In this document: piece after piece, positions 47,908-57,891 of the stretch
How positions within the stretch are numbered: position 1 is the stretch's first letter
Layout: every line of letters begins with the position of its first letter
DNA from: Beijerinckiaceae bacterium
Lineage (GTDB): Bacteria; Pseudomonadota; Alphaproteobacteria; Rhizobiales; Beijerinckiaceae
DNA length: 64,000 bases
Assembly: GCA_027533425.1 (NCBI GenBank)
Contig: JAPZUD010000001.1
Coordinates: forward strand, 868,001 to 932,000
Direction: 5' to 3'
Position numbers and translations under genes: made by a program
Notes under the pieces: model-generated
What the model was told of the DNA's origin: nothing
The model's input: the letters and a program-made list of their open reading frames with translations, nothing else
Database searches by the model: none

Positions 47908-50307
47908 CTAGTAAAGGCCGCCCGTCGTGTTGCCGACGCTGACCCCGCCAGCCGTAGCCCCGGCACTGGTGCCGAAGGTGTAGCTCTCCGGCGGCGCGGT
48001 ATTCGGCTTGAACGGCTCGAGGATCGCCTGCGGATCACCGGCCGTCGTCCGCTGGCCTGTGGCGTGATTCACGCGGATGAACTTGATCCCCGGCGGAACG
48101 CGGAACTGGAGATTCGGTTTGCCGGCAAGCGCTTCCTTCATGAAGTCGCGGAAAACCGGCGCAGCATACTGGCCGGCCGTGGCCGAATTGCCGAGGGAGC
48201 GCGGCCGGTCATAACCGAGATAGACGCCCACGGCGAGATCGGGCGAGTATCCGACGAACCACACATCCTTGGCGTCGTTGGTCGTGCCGGTCTTGCCGGC
48301 CAGCGTGCGGCCAAGCGGCTTCAGCACCGTGGCCGTGCCGCGCTGGACAACGCCTTCCATGATCGAGGTGATCTGGTAGGCCGACATCGGGTCGATCACG
48401 CGCTCGCGCTTGTCGACAAGGCGCGGCTCATCCTGGTTGCTCCAGGCTTCAGCCACGCAATCGCGGCAGACACGTTCGTCATGCTTGAAGATCGTCGCGC
48501 CCCAGCGGTCCTGGATACGGTCGATCAGGGTCGGCCGGATCCGGCGCCCGCCATTGGCAAGCATCGAATAGGCGGCAGTCATGCGCAGGACAGTGGTTTC
48601 CCCGGCGCCAAGCGACATGGCCAGAACCGGCAGCATGTCATCATAGACGCCGAAGCGCTTGGAATATTCGGCCACGAGCGGCATGCCGAGATCCCGGGCA
48701 AGCCGGACCGTCATCAGGTTCTTCGAGCGCTCGATGCCCTGGCGCAGCGTGCGCGGGCCGGTCGGCTTGCCGTCATAATTGTCGGGCCGCCAGACTTCCC
48801 CATTGCCCTGATCCACTTCGATCGGCTCGTCGAGGATGATGGAGGACGGCGTGTAGCCGTTATCCAGGGCAGTGGCATAGACGAAGGGCTTGAACGACGA
48901 ACCCGGCTGGCGCAGCGCCTGCGTCGCGCGGTTGAACTCGCTCTTGTCGAACGAGAAGCCGCCGACCATCGCCTTGACGCGGCCGGTATAGGGATCCATC
49001 GCAACGATCGCGCCGGAGATTTCCGGCACCTGCCGCAGGCGGAACTGGCCCGGCTTGTCCTGGATCGGCTCGACATAGATCACGTCGCCGGCCGTCAGCG
49101 CCTCGCGCAGGCGCCGGCGCGGGAAGGTGCGGGCGCTTTCCGCCGTGATCACGCCGGTTTCGCGCTTGCGGTCGAGGATGCCGCCGCCCAGCCTCTGCGG
49201 CTGGAGGCCGATCTGGGCCTGGCTGTCATCGACCGAGAGGACAACGGCCACACGCCACGGATCGACGTCGGTCAGCGTCTGGACTTCCGCCAGGGCCGCG
49301 CCCCAATCGCCCGTCGGCGCGATCTTCTCGGTCGCACCACGCCAGCCGCGCGCCTCGTCAAAGCGGACGAGGCCGTCAGACAAAGCCTTGCGGGCATAGA
49401 ATTGCAGCTTCGGATCGAGCGTCGAGCGCACCGAAAGGCCGCCCTCGTAAAGCTTCTTCGAGCCATAGCGATCTGCGAGCTCGCGGCGCACTTCCTCGGC
49501 GAAGAATCCGGCAGCATAGCTGTTCGGAGACAATTGCCGGAAGGTCACGACCAGCGGCTCGGCGCGCGCCGCAAGACCGTCTTCCTTGGAAATGTAGCCA
49601 TTGTCGACCATGCGGTCGATCACGTAGTTCCGGCGCCCGAGCGCGGCATCACGGTTGTTGATGGGGTGATAGGTCGAGGGCGCCTTCGGCAAGGCGGCAA
49701 GATAGGCGGCCTCGGCGATCGTCAGTTCATGGACGGACTTGCCATAATAGTTCAGTGCCGCGGCTGCGACGCCGTAATTCCCGAAGCCGAGATAGATCTG
49801 GTTCAGATAGAGCTCGAGGATCTTGTCCTTGGAGAAGATCGATTCAAGGCGGAATGCGAGCAAGGCCTCGCGGATCTTGCGCTCGATGCTCTGCTCCGGC
49901 GAGAGGAAGAAGTTCTTCGCCACCTGTTGGGTGATGGTCGAGCCGCCCTGCTGGCGGCCGCCGGCGCTGCGGCCGCGCACCACCGCGCGGGCAATGCCCT
50001 CCGGATCGACCCCGCCATGCTTGTAGAAATTCTTGTCTTCGGCGGAGAGATAGGCCGCGATCAGCAGCTTCGGCATCGCCTGGATCGGCAGGTAAAGCCG
50101 GCGTTCGCGCGCATATTCCGCCAGCAACGTGCCATCGGCGGCATGGATCCGCGTGGTGACCGGCGGCTCGTATTTCGCCAGCTGGGCGGGGTCAGGCAAA
50201 TCCTGCGAATAATGCCAGACGATATAGCCGGCAACAGCGGCGCCGATCAGACCCACCAGCGTGGCGGTTCCGAACAGGAACGCGAAAAAGCGTGCGATCA
50301 TCCGCAT
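47908..50307 (-). CDS. mrcA: Penicillin-binding protein 1A (bifunctional)
   Basis: A 799-residue class A PBP. One N-terminal membrane anchor (FFAFLFGTATLVGLIGAAVA); the glycosyltransferase domain has the catalytic Glu in SAEDKNFYKHGGVD near residue 90 and GGSTITQQVAKN; the transpeptidase domain has SxxK as SSFK (QPGSSFKPFVYA, near residue 470), SxN as SKN (ERSKNLMTVRL) and KTG as AGKTGTTND near 671. The C-terminus is Gly/Ser/Thr-rich. It polymerises and cross-links peptidoglycan. It lies between the amidase and prfB on the minus strand, a common alphaproteobacterial order. Confidence 0.97.
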   Translation of the reverse strand: MRMIARFFAFLFGTATLVGLIGAAVAGYIVWHYSQDLPDPAQLAKYEPPVTTRIHAADGTLLAEYARERRLYLPIQAMPKLLIAAYLSAEDKNFYKHGGVDPEGIARAVVRGRSAGGRQQGGSTITQQVAKNFFLSPEQSIERKIREALLAFRLESIFSKDKILELYLNQIYLGFGNYGVAAAALNYYGKSVHELTIAEAAYLAALPKAPSTYHPINNRDAALGRRNYVIDRMVDNGYISKEDGLAARAEPLVVTFRQLSPNSYAAGFFAEEVRRELADRYGSKKLYEGGLSVRSTLDPKLQFYARKALSDGLVRFDEARGWRGATEKIAPTGDWGAALAEVQTLTDVDPWRVAVVLSVDDSQAQIGLQPQRLGGGILDRKRETGVITAESARTFPRRRLREALTAGDVIYVEPIQDKPGQFRLRQVPEISGAIVAMDPYTGRVKAMVGGFSFDKSEFNRATQALRQPGSSFKPFVYATALDNGYTPSSIILDEPIEVDQGNGEVWRPDNYDGKPTGPRTLRQGIERSKNLMTVRLARDLGMPLVAEYSKRFGVYDDMLPVLAMSLGAGETTVLRMTAAYSMLANGGRRIRPTLIDRIQDRWGATIFKHDERVCRDCVAEAWSNQDEPRLVDKRERVIDPMSAYQITSIMEGVVQRGTATVLKPLGRTLAGKTGTTNDAKDVWFVGYSPDLAVGVYLGYDRPRSLGNSATAGQYAAPVFRDFMKEALAGKPNLQFRVPPGIKFIRVNHATGQRTTAGDPQAILEPFKPNTAPPESYTFGTSAGATAGGVSVGNTTGGLY

Positions 50308-50564
50308 GCGGTTCTAACCCCTGGCAGATCGGGCACAGCCTGTCTGCATCCTCTTGGTCCGGCATTCGTTTCGGGGAGGCGGACATCGCCCGCAACCCGA
50401 AACGCGCGGGCATTCTACGCATCGATCCCTAACCAAAGCTGTCAGGGACCCTCCATTCCCGTTTCTTACCAGAACCGGAAACCGTCAACAAACGCTCTGA
50501 CTCACTTTGGTCCACAAAGGCGCAAACCGTGGCCGAAAAACGGCACAGGGCCAGACCCTTCGGA

Positions 50565-51866
50565 TTATTCCAGTGGCTTGGCGGAAATCGCGATCCGGTT
50601 GTTGAGCACGAAATCCAGCAATGCCGCCCCCAGCCCCTGCGCCAGTTTCTGCCGGCCGGCTTCCTGCATCAGCGCCTGCAGGTCCTCCGGATTCGACAGA
50701 TAGCCAAGCTCGATGAGAATCGACGGCATGTCCGGCGCCCGGAGAACCCTGAACCCGGCACTGCGCAAGGGCGTCTTGTGGAGCCGGCCCGCCTTCTGGA
50801 TCGATTGCGCCACGCCCCGCGCCGCCAGCTGGCTGAAGAGCCGTGTCTCCCGGCGCGCGAGATCGAACAGGATGTCATCGACGCCTTCGCGCTGGTCTTC
50901 CGGCGCGTCCAGCCCGGCGGCGACATCGGCACGGTTTTCCTTTTCGGCCGCACGGGCCGCCGCCGCGTCCGACGCGCGGTCCGACAGGGTATAGACCGAG
51001 GCGCCACGCACATCGGCCTCACCGAACAGCGAATCTGCATGAAGCGAGACAAAAAGGGCCGCCGAACGGTTCCGCGCGAACGTCACGCGCTCGGTGAGCG
51101 AGATGAAGCGGTCATCCTCCCGGGTCATCTGAACCTCGACCCGGCCATCGGCCTCGAGCTGTTTCCGGACGAGCCGCGCCACTGCGAGGACGATTTCCTT
51201 CTCCGCCTCGCCTTTCGGCCCGGAAGCGCCCGGATCGATGCCGCCATGCCCGGGGTCGAGCACGACCAGAGGCTTCGCCCCGGCGGGACGCGGCACAGCC
51301 CGTCCCTCGGGCGCCCGGCTTGCAAGACGGCGCCTCTGGTCTTCCTCGACCCGGCGGGAAAACTCTTCGGCGCCCGCCGCCCGCAACTGGATGACCAGCC
51401 GGACATGCGGCCCTTGCCGGACAAAATCCGTGCGCTGGACGAGGACCGGCCGGTTGAGGTCAAGCACGATGCGCGATCGCCCCATCAGGAACAGGCCGGC
51501 GCGCCACCCCGCCACCGGTCCGGTTGCCCGGGCGCTGCCTTGGGCGGAGGAGCCGCCGAAAACCGTGTTCTCGAGATCGATGACAAGCCGGTTCGGGTCG
51601 GAAAGCACCTCATGCCGCACCGTGACCTCTCCGGACAGGTCGACAACGAGGCCAAGCGTCTCGGGGTTGGGATCCTCGACGAGATGGACCCCGCGGGCGA
51701 GGACGGGCTCGCTTGATCCGGCCTTCGGTGGCGCCTGCTGGGCCAGGCTGGAAGACGGGAGCAAGAAGACAAGCAGGATCAAGGCAATGCCGGCGAGCCG
51801 CCCGGCGGGCCCTGACGGATGGCCGGCGGTTCCGGCACAGGGAAAGTCGTGTCGCTCTGGCACCAC
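50565..51866 (-). CDS. N-acetylmuramoyl-L-alanine amidase (AmiC type)
   Basis: A 433-residue protein. Start at a GTG at 51866 (a second GTG follows at 51863). A signal/anchor is RLAGIALILLVFLLPSSSLAQ. Residues about 55-165 form an AMIN domain for septal targeting; the C-terminal Amidase_3 domain has LDPGHGGIDPGASG (His), EKEIVLAVA (Glu), HADSLFG (His) and ILIELGYLSNPED (Glu). These are the zinc ligands and catalytic Glu. It cleaves the peptide from muramic acid at division. It is about 260 bases from PBP1A, and the gap looks AT-richer, so separate promoters are likely. Confidence 0.95.
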   Translation of the reverse strand: MVPERHDFPCAGTAGHPSGPAGRLAGIALILLVFLLPSSSLAQQAPPKAGSSEPVLARGVHLVEDPNPETLGLVVDLSGEVTVRHEVLSDPNRLVIDLENTVFGGSSAQGSARATGPVAGWRAGLFLMGRSRIVLDLNRPVLVQRTDFVRQGPHVRLVIQLRAAGAEEFSRRVEEDQRRRLASRAPEGRAVPRPAGAKPLVVLDPGHGGIDPGASGPKGEAEKEIVLAVARLVRKQLEADGRVEVQMTREDDRFISLTERVTFARNRSAALFVSLHADSLFGEADVRGASVYTLSDRASDAAAARAAEKENRADVAAGLDAPEDQREGVDDILFDLARRETRLFSQLAARGVAQSIQKAGRLHKTPLRSAGFRVLRAPDMPSILIELGYLSNPEDLQALMQEAGRQKLAQGLGAALLDFVLNNRIAISAKPLE

Positions 51867-52377
51867 CCGTGTTGTTCCGCTTGCAAATGGCGAGTCTGAA
51901 CCTTAAACGGGGTCTACGGTGCATTCTGGACCGGAGCAAGTTTTCGTTGAGTCGTCGCTTCCCGAGGAAGGTCGCCGGCTCCACAGCTCCGGACCCGGAT
52001 GCGGGAACCCGGCCGGAAGCCTTTGCCGCAGGAGCTCAACCTGCCCAATTTCGCTTCGGAGCTTCGGGCCCCGTGGCGCGCTCCCCGCGCGTCGGTTCGA
52101 GCAAGGATGGCCTTGATGCCACGACATGCGATGGCAGAGCTGCTGCAACTCCCCCGGCCCAGGCCGGGCGCGTGGCAGCATCGTGCGCCTGGCATCGCAG
52201 GGCTTGTCTCGATCTCGCCGTTCCCCGGCAGGCCCGCACGCGCTGCCTGCTCCCCGAATCCCTCGCTTCCCTTCTCCAACCGCCCGGCAAGCCGCCGCAA
52301 TCCTGCGCGCGGGTCAAGCGGAGTGACGTGCTCTGGCCGCCTCCCGCCTCGGGCATACAGCCTTTCAAGAGTTTGCA
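51867..52377 (+). promoter_or_regulatory. Long rne upstream region (divergent with the amidase)
   Basis: A 511-base gap with no convincing gene. A possible sigma-70-like promoter for rne is TTGCAA at 51881-51886, 17 bases, TAAACG at 51904-51909; this would give an rne leader of more than 450 bases. In E. coli the long rne leader binds RNase E to control its own mRNA, and a comparable leader may exist here. The region also contains the amidase promoter on the other strand. Confidence 0.4.
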
Positions 52378-55125
52378 ATGACAACAAAAATGCTCATCGA
52401 TGCCGCGCATCCGGAAGAAACCCGGGTCGTGGTCACACGCGGCAATCGTGTTGAGGAATTCGATTTCGAATCCGCCAACCGCCGCCCGCTCCGCGGCAAC
52501 ATCTATCTCGCCAAGGTGACGCGCGTCGAGCCGTCCCTCCAGGCGGCTTTCGTGGATTTCGGCGGTAACCGCCACGGCTTCCTCGCCTTCTCGGAAATCC
52601 ACCCCGACTATTACCAGATCCCGACGGCGGATCGCCTTGCCCTGCTGGCCGAGGAGGCCGAGGCCGCACGCGACGAGGATGGTGACGAGGAAGAAGGCCG
52701 ACGCCCGCGCCGTTCGCGGGCCAAGCCCAAGCAGCGTGGCCGGGGCAAGGATCAGGTGGCGGGCCCTGTCGAGGGCGACGCCGAGGATGCCGCCGCCAAT
52801 GGCGAGAGCGCGGCTGACGGCGCCGAAGCCGAGGCCGAGGCGGATGGCGAGAATGCCGGCGCGCCGTCGGATGACACGCCCAAGGACGAGGAGCATGTCG
52901 AGCAGCTCGGCGGCGGCGGCGACGCGATGGAAGAGGTGCCGATGCGCGCCGCCCACCGCACGCGCCGGCAGTACAAGATCCAGGAAGTCATCAAGCGCCG
53001 GCAGATCCTGCTGGTCCAGGTGGTCAAGGAAGAGCGCGGCACCAAGGGCGCGGCGCTGACCACCTATCTCAGCCTCGCCGGCCGCTACTCGGTCCTGATG
53101 CCGAATACCGCACGCGGCGGTGGCATTTCGCGCAAGATCACGAGCGCCACCGACCGCAAGCGCCTGAAATCCATGGCCTCCGAACTGGAAGTTCCCGCCG
53201 GCATGGGAGTCATCCTCCGCACCGCAGGGGCCTCGCGCACGAAGGTCGAGATCAAGCGCGATTTCGAATACCTGATGCGCCTCTGGGAGAGCGTGCGCTC
53301 GCTGACGCTGGAATCCACCGCGCCGGCGCTCGTCTACGAGGAAGGCTCGTTGATCAAGCGCGCGATCCGCGACCTCTATTCGAAGGATATCGAGGAAATC
53401 CTCGTTGCCGGCGAGGATGGCTACCGCGAGGCCAAGGACTTCATGCGCATGCTCATGCCGAGCCATGCCAAGGCCGTCCAGCCCTACCGCGACGCGACGC
53501 CGCTTTTCTCGCGCACCGGCGTGGAAAGCCAGCTCGATGCCATGTTCTCGAATGTGGTGACGCTGAAATCCGGCGGCTACATCGTCATGAACCAGACCGA
53601 GGCGCTCGTTTCGATCGACGTGAACTCGGGCCGCTCCACCCGCGAGCACAATATCGAGGACACCGCCCTCAAGACCAACCTGGAAGCGGCCGAGGAAGTG
53701 GCCCGGCAGCTCCGCCTGCGCGATCTTGCTGGCCTTGTCGTGATCGACTTCATCGACATGGAGGAGAAGCGCAACAACAAGGCGGTCGAGCGCAAGCTCA
53801 ATGATTGCCTGAAGAATGACCGTGCGCGCATCCAGGTCGGCCGCATCTCGCATTTCGGCCTGCTCGAAATGTCGCGCCAGCGCATCCGCACGGGCGTCCT
53901 GGAAAGCTCCACCATCCCCTGCCCGCATTGTGCCGGCACAGGCCTCCTGCGCTCGACGCCCAGCCTGGCCCTGCACGTGCTCCGCGCCATGGAGGATACG
54001 CTTCTCCGCGGTGCCACACATGACATCACGCTGAAGACGCGCCTCGAAACCGCGTTCTACATCCTCAACCAGAAGCGCGAGAGCCTGCGGGCCCTCGAGG
54101 CCCGGTTCGGCGTGACGATCACTGTTGTCGCCGAGGCGGCGCTGCCGCCGGGTCAGCATTTCCAGATCGAGCGTGGCGAGCCTGTGCAGCCCCGCCTGGT
54201 GGCTGAACGGGTCGAAGGCGAGGCCATCGAACATCGTCCGGCGGCGCCACGCCACCAGGACGGGCCGCGGGTCATCCACCCCGAAGATATCGAGATGGAT
54301 GACATCGAGGTCAGCGAAGCTGATGAATCCGAGGCGGATGGCGAATCCGAGACCGGCCGGGATGGTGAGAAGCCTGACGGTGAGCGCAAGCGCCGCCGCC
54401 GCCGGCGGCGCCGTGGCGGTGGCCGCGATCGGGAACGCGGTGATGCCCAGCCGAATGACGGCGAGGCCTCCGAAGCGTCCGGCAATGGCATTGGCGATGC
54501 CGAAGGCGACGATGAGGACGATGAGAACGGCGAGGAAAGCCGGGCGGACAGCGCCGAGGGTGGCGAACGGTCCGAAGGTGAACGCAAGCGCCGTCGCCGC
54601 CGTCGTGGCGGCCGGCGCAACCGGCGTGACCGTGACGAGCGGCCCGGCGACGGCAATGGCGAAGAGGGCAATGCCGAAGTCAGCACGGATGGCGAGGCTG
54701 TCGAGCCCGGCCAGCCGATGATGGCTGCCGCCGAACCGGCCGTCGAGGCCCCGGCGGAACAGGCCCCTGCCGAGGCCGAGCCTGCGAAGAAGCCCCGCCG
54801 CAGCCGCGCCAAGAAGACGGACGAGGCTGACGCCGTGACGGCTGAAGCCCCTGCCGTGGAAGCACCGGCTGCCGAAAAGGCTGCCAAGGCCCCGCGCAGC
54901 CGTGCGAAGAAGGCCGTCGCTGCAAGCGAGGCCCCGGTTGCCGTAACGCCGCCGGCGGATGAGCCGCCCCCCTCCCCTGCGCCGGCACCTGTGGTCGCGC
55001 CGGCCCCCGTGGTCGCGGCGCCCGCCCCGGCCCCGCTACCCGAACCCGAGCCCGAGCCGGAAGATCCGAACCGGCCGAAGCGTTCCGGCTGGTGGAGCCG
55101 GGCCAAGCAGGCGCTTGGCGGCTGA
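52378..55125 (+). CDS. rne: Ribonuclease E
   Basis: A 915-residue RNase E from the ATG at 52378 (MTTKMLIDAAHPEETRVVV). The S1 domain is split by an acidic, Glu/Asp/Ala-rich insert of about 110 residues (around 95-190), a known alphaproteobacterial feature; S1 resumes at RTRRQYKIQEVIKRRQILLVQVVKEERGTKGAALT. The catalytic DNase-I-like domain has VSIDVNSGRST and VVIDFIDME with the metal-binding Asp; the zinc-link is IPCPHCAGTG. From about residue 600 a long disordered tail with Arg-rich (KRRRRRRR) and acidic blocks serves as degradosome scaffold. It ends in a Pro/Ala-rich segment. It processes rRNA and decays mRNA. Confidence 0.97.
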   Translation: MTTKMLIDAAHPEETRVVVTRGNRVEEFDFESANRRPLRGNIYLAKVTRVEPSLQAAFVDFGGNRHGFLAFSEIHPDYYQIPTADRLALLAEEAEAARDEDGDEEEGRRPRRSRAKPKQRGRGKDQVAGPVEGDAEDAAANGESAADGAEAEAEADGENAGAPSDDTPKDEEHVEQLGGGGDAMEEVPMRAAHRTRRQYKIQEVIKRRQILLVQVVKEERGTKGAALTTYLSLAGRYSVLMPNTARGGGISRKITSATDRKRLKSMASELEVPAGMGVILRTAGASRTKVEIKRDFEYLMRLWESVRSLTLESTAPALVYEEGSLIKRAIRDLYSKDIEEILVAGEDGYREAKDFMRMLMPSHAKAVQPYRDATPLFSRTGVESQLDAMFSNVVTLKSGGYIVMNQTEALVSIDVNSGRSTREHNIEDTALKTNLEAAEEVARQLRLRDLAGLVVIDFIDMEEKRNNKAVERKLNDCLKNDRARIQVGRISHFGLLEMSRQRIRTGVLESSTIPCPHCAGTGLLRSTPSLALHVLRAMEDTLLRGATHDITLKTRLETAFYILNQKRESLRALEARFGVTITVVAEAALPPGQHFQIERGEPVQPRLVAERVEGEAIEHRPAAPRHQDGPRVIHPEDIEMDDIEVSEADESEADGESETGRDGEKPDGERKRRRRRRRRGGGRDRERGDAQPNDGEASEASGNGIGDAEGDDEDDENGEESRADSAEGGERSEGERKRRRRRRGGRRNRRDRDERPGDGNGEEGNAEVSTDGEAVEPGQPMMAAAEPAVEAPAEQAPAEAEPAKKPRRSRAKKTDEADAVTAEAPAVEAPAAEKAAKAPRSRAKKAVAASEAPVAVTPPADEPPPSPAPAPVVAPAPVVAAPAPAPLPEPEPEPEDPNRPKRSGWWSRAKQALGG

Positions 55126-55130
55126 CAACA

Positions 55131-55161
55131 GAAAGGCCCGGGGAACCGGGCCTTTCTTTTT
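55131..55161 (+). terminator. Rho-independent terminator of rne
   Basis: An 11-bp perfect stem GAAAGGCCCGG/CCGGGCCTTTC with a GGAA loop runs into TTTTT, six bases after the rne stop. Confidence 0.95.
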
Positions 55162-55303
55162 GATGGGTTGGAACCGGGCCCGTAAGCCGGGGCCTGCCTG
55201 AATCAGGACATGAATCAGGACCTGAAGATCCGCATTTTTTCTTTGTAAAATCAGATAACTGCAGGAAAAGCCGGACTCACCCTCGCAAGGGCGCAGCCGC
55301 CTG

Positions 55304-55924
55304 TCAGTCGAAATCCGGCCCCATGAACCGGGCGCCGGCGGAACGCCGCCGCAGCCCCTCGGCATAGCGGGTGACCCGAGGCAGGTTGACCCTGGCGATC
55401 GGCGCCTGCTGCCAGCGATGCGTTGCCAGCCCCATCACGATATCGGCGAGGCTGAACTCGCCGCAGAGATACTCGCCGGTCGTCTCGAGTTGGGCGTCGA
55501 ACACGGCCATCAAGCCGTTCCACTCGCTGGTGGAACGCTGCACTTCCGCAGGATTGTCAAAGCCCGGCCGCTTGCGCACCAGCGCCTGCACCGCATAGCG
55601 CCAGCTCCCGTTGAGATCGGCGATCATCCAGTCCATCCAGGCCTCGACCTCGGCCCGCTTCACAGGATCGTCCGGAAACAGCGCGCCGTTGCCGTAGCGG
55701 GTGGCGAGATAACGGCAGATCGCGTTCGATTCGGTCAGGATGGTCTCGCCATCCACAACGACCGGGATCAGGGCACGCGGATTGAGCTTGAGGAACTCCG
55801 CTTCGCGCGTCGAGCGGAAGCCGCTGCCCCAATCCTCGCGGCTATGCGCGATTCCGAGCTCCTCGCAGACCCAGAGGACCTTGCGGACATTGATCGAGCT
55901 GGTCCGTCCGAGAATGCGCAGCAT
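55304..55924 (-). CDS. Glutathione S-transferase family protein
   Basis: A 206-residue GST. The thioredoxin-like N-terminal domain begins MLRILGRTSSINVRKVLWVCEELG, where the Ser after Thr is the likely catalytic residue; the glutathione site has IPVVVDGETILTESNAICRYL (the conserved cis-Pro and ES). The helical C-terminal domain contains LCGEFSLADIVMG. It conjugates or reduces electrophiles with glutathione. It begins one base after the gatA stop and so is cotranscribed with gatCA. Confidence 0.92.
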   Translation of the reverse strand: MLRILGRTSSINVRKVLWVCEELGIAHSREDWGSGFRSTREAEFLKLNPRALIPVVVDGETILTESNAICRYLATRYGNGALFPDDPVKRAEVEAWMDWMIADLNGSWRYAVQALVRKRPGFDNPAEVQRSTSEWNGLMAVFDAQLETTGEYLCGEFSLADIVMGLATHRWQQAPIARVNLPRVTRYAEGLRRRSAGARFMGPDFD

Positions 55925-55925
55925 G

Positions 55926-57440
55926 TTACCACCACCGCGCGGCCGTGACGCGCCCGGCCTGCTCTTCGATCACCGCGCCGAGGCTGAACAGCGTCTCCTC
56001 GTCGAAGGGTCGGCCGATCAGCTGGAGTCCCAGCGGCAGGCCCGCCGCATCGGTGCCGCCCGGCAGCGCCAGGCCCGGCAGGCCGGCCATGTTCACCGTG
56101 ACGGTGAAGATGTCGTTGAGATACATCTGGACCGGATCGGCATCCGCCATTTCCGCAATGCCGAACGCGGCGGAGGGGGTTGCCGGCGTCAGGATCGCAT
56201 CGACGCCCGAGGCATAGACATCCTCGAAATCCTTCTTGATCAGGGTGCGGATCTTCTGCGCCCGGAGGTAATAGGCATCGTAATAGCCGGCCGAAAGCAC
56301 ATAGGTGCCGATCATGATGCGCCGCTTGACCTCACGGCCGAAACCCTGCGCCCGGGTCTGCTCGTAGAGGTCGGTAATGTCCTTGCCCGGCACGCGAAGG
56401 CCGTAGCGCACGCCGTCATAGCGCGCGAGGTTGGACGAAGCCTCGGCAGGCGCCACGATGTAATAGGCCGGCAGCGCATATTTTGTATGCGGCAGGCTGA
56501 CATCGACAATCCGCGCTCCGGCCGCGCGCAGCATGTCCGCGCCCTTTTTCCAGAGCGCCTCGATCTCCGCCGGCATGCCCTCGACACGATATTCCTTCGG
56601 AATGCCGATCGTCTTGCCGGCAACCGAACGGCCGATGGCCGCCTCGAAATCCGGCACCGGCCGATCGACGGAGGTGGAATCTTTCGGATCATGCCCGGCC
56701 ATCGAGGTCATCAGCGCCGCGCAATCCCGCACCGTCTTGGCGATCGGCCCGGCCTGATCGAGCGACGAGGCGAAAGCGACGATGCCCCAGCGCGAGCAGC
56801 GGCCATAGGTCGGCTTGATCCCGACCGTGCCCGTGAAGGCGGCCGGCTGGCGGATCGAACCGCCCGTATCCGTAGCCGTGGCGCCGAGGCAGAGATGCGC
56901 CGCGACCGCCGCAGAGGATCCGCCGGAAGATCCACCCGGCACGAGCAGGCCCTTCTTGTCGCCCGCAAGGGCGGCGCGGGCCTTCTCCGCGCTCCAGTTG
57001 GCGGGGAGGATGGGGTTGACCACCGGCCCGAAGGCGCTGGTCTCGTTCGACGAGCCCATGGCGAATTCGTCATTGTTGAGCTTGCCGAGCATCACCGCTC
57101 CGTCACGCCAGAGCTGGCTGGTGACGGTGGATTCGTAGGTCGGCACGAAATTGCCGAGGATCCGCGACGAGGCCGTTGTCCGGACGCCCTCGGTGGCGAA
57201 GAGATCCTTCACGCCGATCGGAATGCCTTCCAGCCGGCCGGCCTCGCCACGCGCCAGCCGGGCATCCGCCGCCTTCGCCATGGCGAGCGCCTGGTCGGGC
57301 GTCTCGAGCACATAGGCGTTGAGCGCGCGCGCCGCCTCGATGGCCACAAGATGCGCCTCCGCCAGTTCGACGGCGGTGAACTGCTTGCCCGCAAGGCCCT
57401 TGCGGGCTTCGGTCAGGGTGAGCTGGGTGAGATCGGTCAT
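55926..57440 (-). CDS. gatA: Asp-tRNA(Asn)/Glu-tRNA(Gln) amidotransferase subunit A
   Basis: A 504-residue GatA from the ATG at 57440; upstream open frame lacks conserved sequence. The amidase signature is complete: catalytic Lys in [19 protein letters not shown], Ser-cis-Ser in [14 protein letters not shown], and [14 protein letters not shown]. GatA releases ammonia from glutamine for GatB to amidate mischarged tRNAs. gatC is 67 bases upstream; gatB is not in the window. Confidence 0.97.
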   Translation of the reverse strand: MTDLTQLTLTEARKGLAGKQFTAVELAEAHLVAIEAARALNAYVLETPDQALAMAKAADARLARGEAGRLEGIPIGVKDLFATEGVRTTASSRILGNFVPTYESTVTSQLWRDGAVMLGKLNNDEFAMGSSNETSAFGPVVNPILPANWSAEKARAALAGDKKGLLVPGGSSGGSSAAVAAHLCLGATATDTGGSIRQPAAFTGTVGIKPTYGRCSRWGIVAFASSLDQAGPIAKTVRDCAALMTSMAGHDPKDSTSVDRPVPDFEAAIGRSVAGKTIGIPKEYRVEGMPAEIEALWKKGADMLRAAGARIVDVSLPHTKYALPAYYIVAPAEASSNLARYDGVRYGLRVPGKDITDLYEQTRAQGFGREVKRRIMIGTYVLSAGYYDAYYLRAQKIRTLIKKDFEDVYASGVDAILTPATPSAAFGIAEMADADPVQMYLNDIFTVTVNMAGLPGLALPGGTDAAGLPLGLQLIGRPFDEETLFSLGAVIEEQAGRVTAARWW

Positions 57441-57507
57441 GGACTTGGTCTTCCGGAGGGGAGAACAGGCAGGGCGCAGAGAGAAGGCGGAAAGGTGGAA
57501 AGCGGAC

Positions 57508-57795
57508 CTATTCCACCACTTTCGGCACGAGGAAGTAATGATCCTCGCTCTGCGGTGCATTGGCGGTGACCTTGCCGGCCTTCTCGCCATCCGTCACAAC
57601 ATCGTCTCGCATCTTGAGCGCCATCGGCGTGACGGAGGTCATCGGCTCGACACCGTCGACATTCACTTCGCCGAGCTGCTCGACGAAACCGAGAATGGCA
57701 TTGATCTCGGCCTGCATCACCGGAACATCCTGTTCCGGCAGCGCGATACGGGAAAGCCGGGCGATGCGGCGAACGGTGGCGGCGTCAACGGACAT
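57508..57795 (-). CDS. gatC: Asp-tRNA(Asn)/Glu-tRNA(Gln) amidotransferase subunit C
   Basis: A 95-residue GatC of exact family length: [42 protein letters not shown] and the C-terminal [13 protein letters not shown]. It stabilises the GatAB complex. It is the first gene of the gatC-gatA-GST unit. Confidence 0.97.
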   Translation of the reverse strand: MSVDAATVRRIARLSRIALPEQDVPVMQAEINAILGFVEQLGEVNVDGVEPMTSVTPMALKMRDDVVTDGEKAGKVTANAPQSEDHYFLVPKVVE

Positions 57796-57891
57796 CCGAT
57801 GCCTCTTCCATGGGATAGGGGGACCCGCGTCCTTAACAGAAGGCGGGCCCGGCTGACAAATCCCGAACGGCAGAATCCCGCCGCTTTTTGC

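Noticed and set aside
48064-50703. Plus-strand frame of 879 codons opposite PBP1A
   Set aside because: Antisense shadow of a well-conserved gene; His/Arg/Asp-rich composition and no domain.
55199-55221. Two copies of an 11-bp direct repeat (TGAATCAGGAC) between rne and the GST gene
   Set aside because: Only two short copies with no clear role; not enough to call a functional element.
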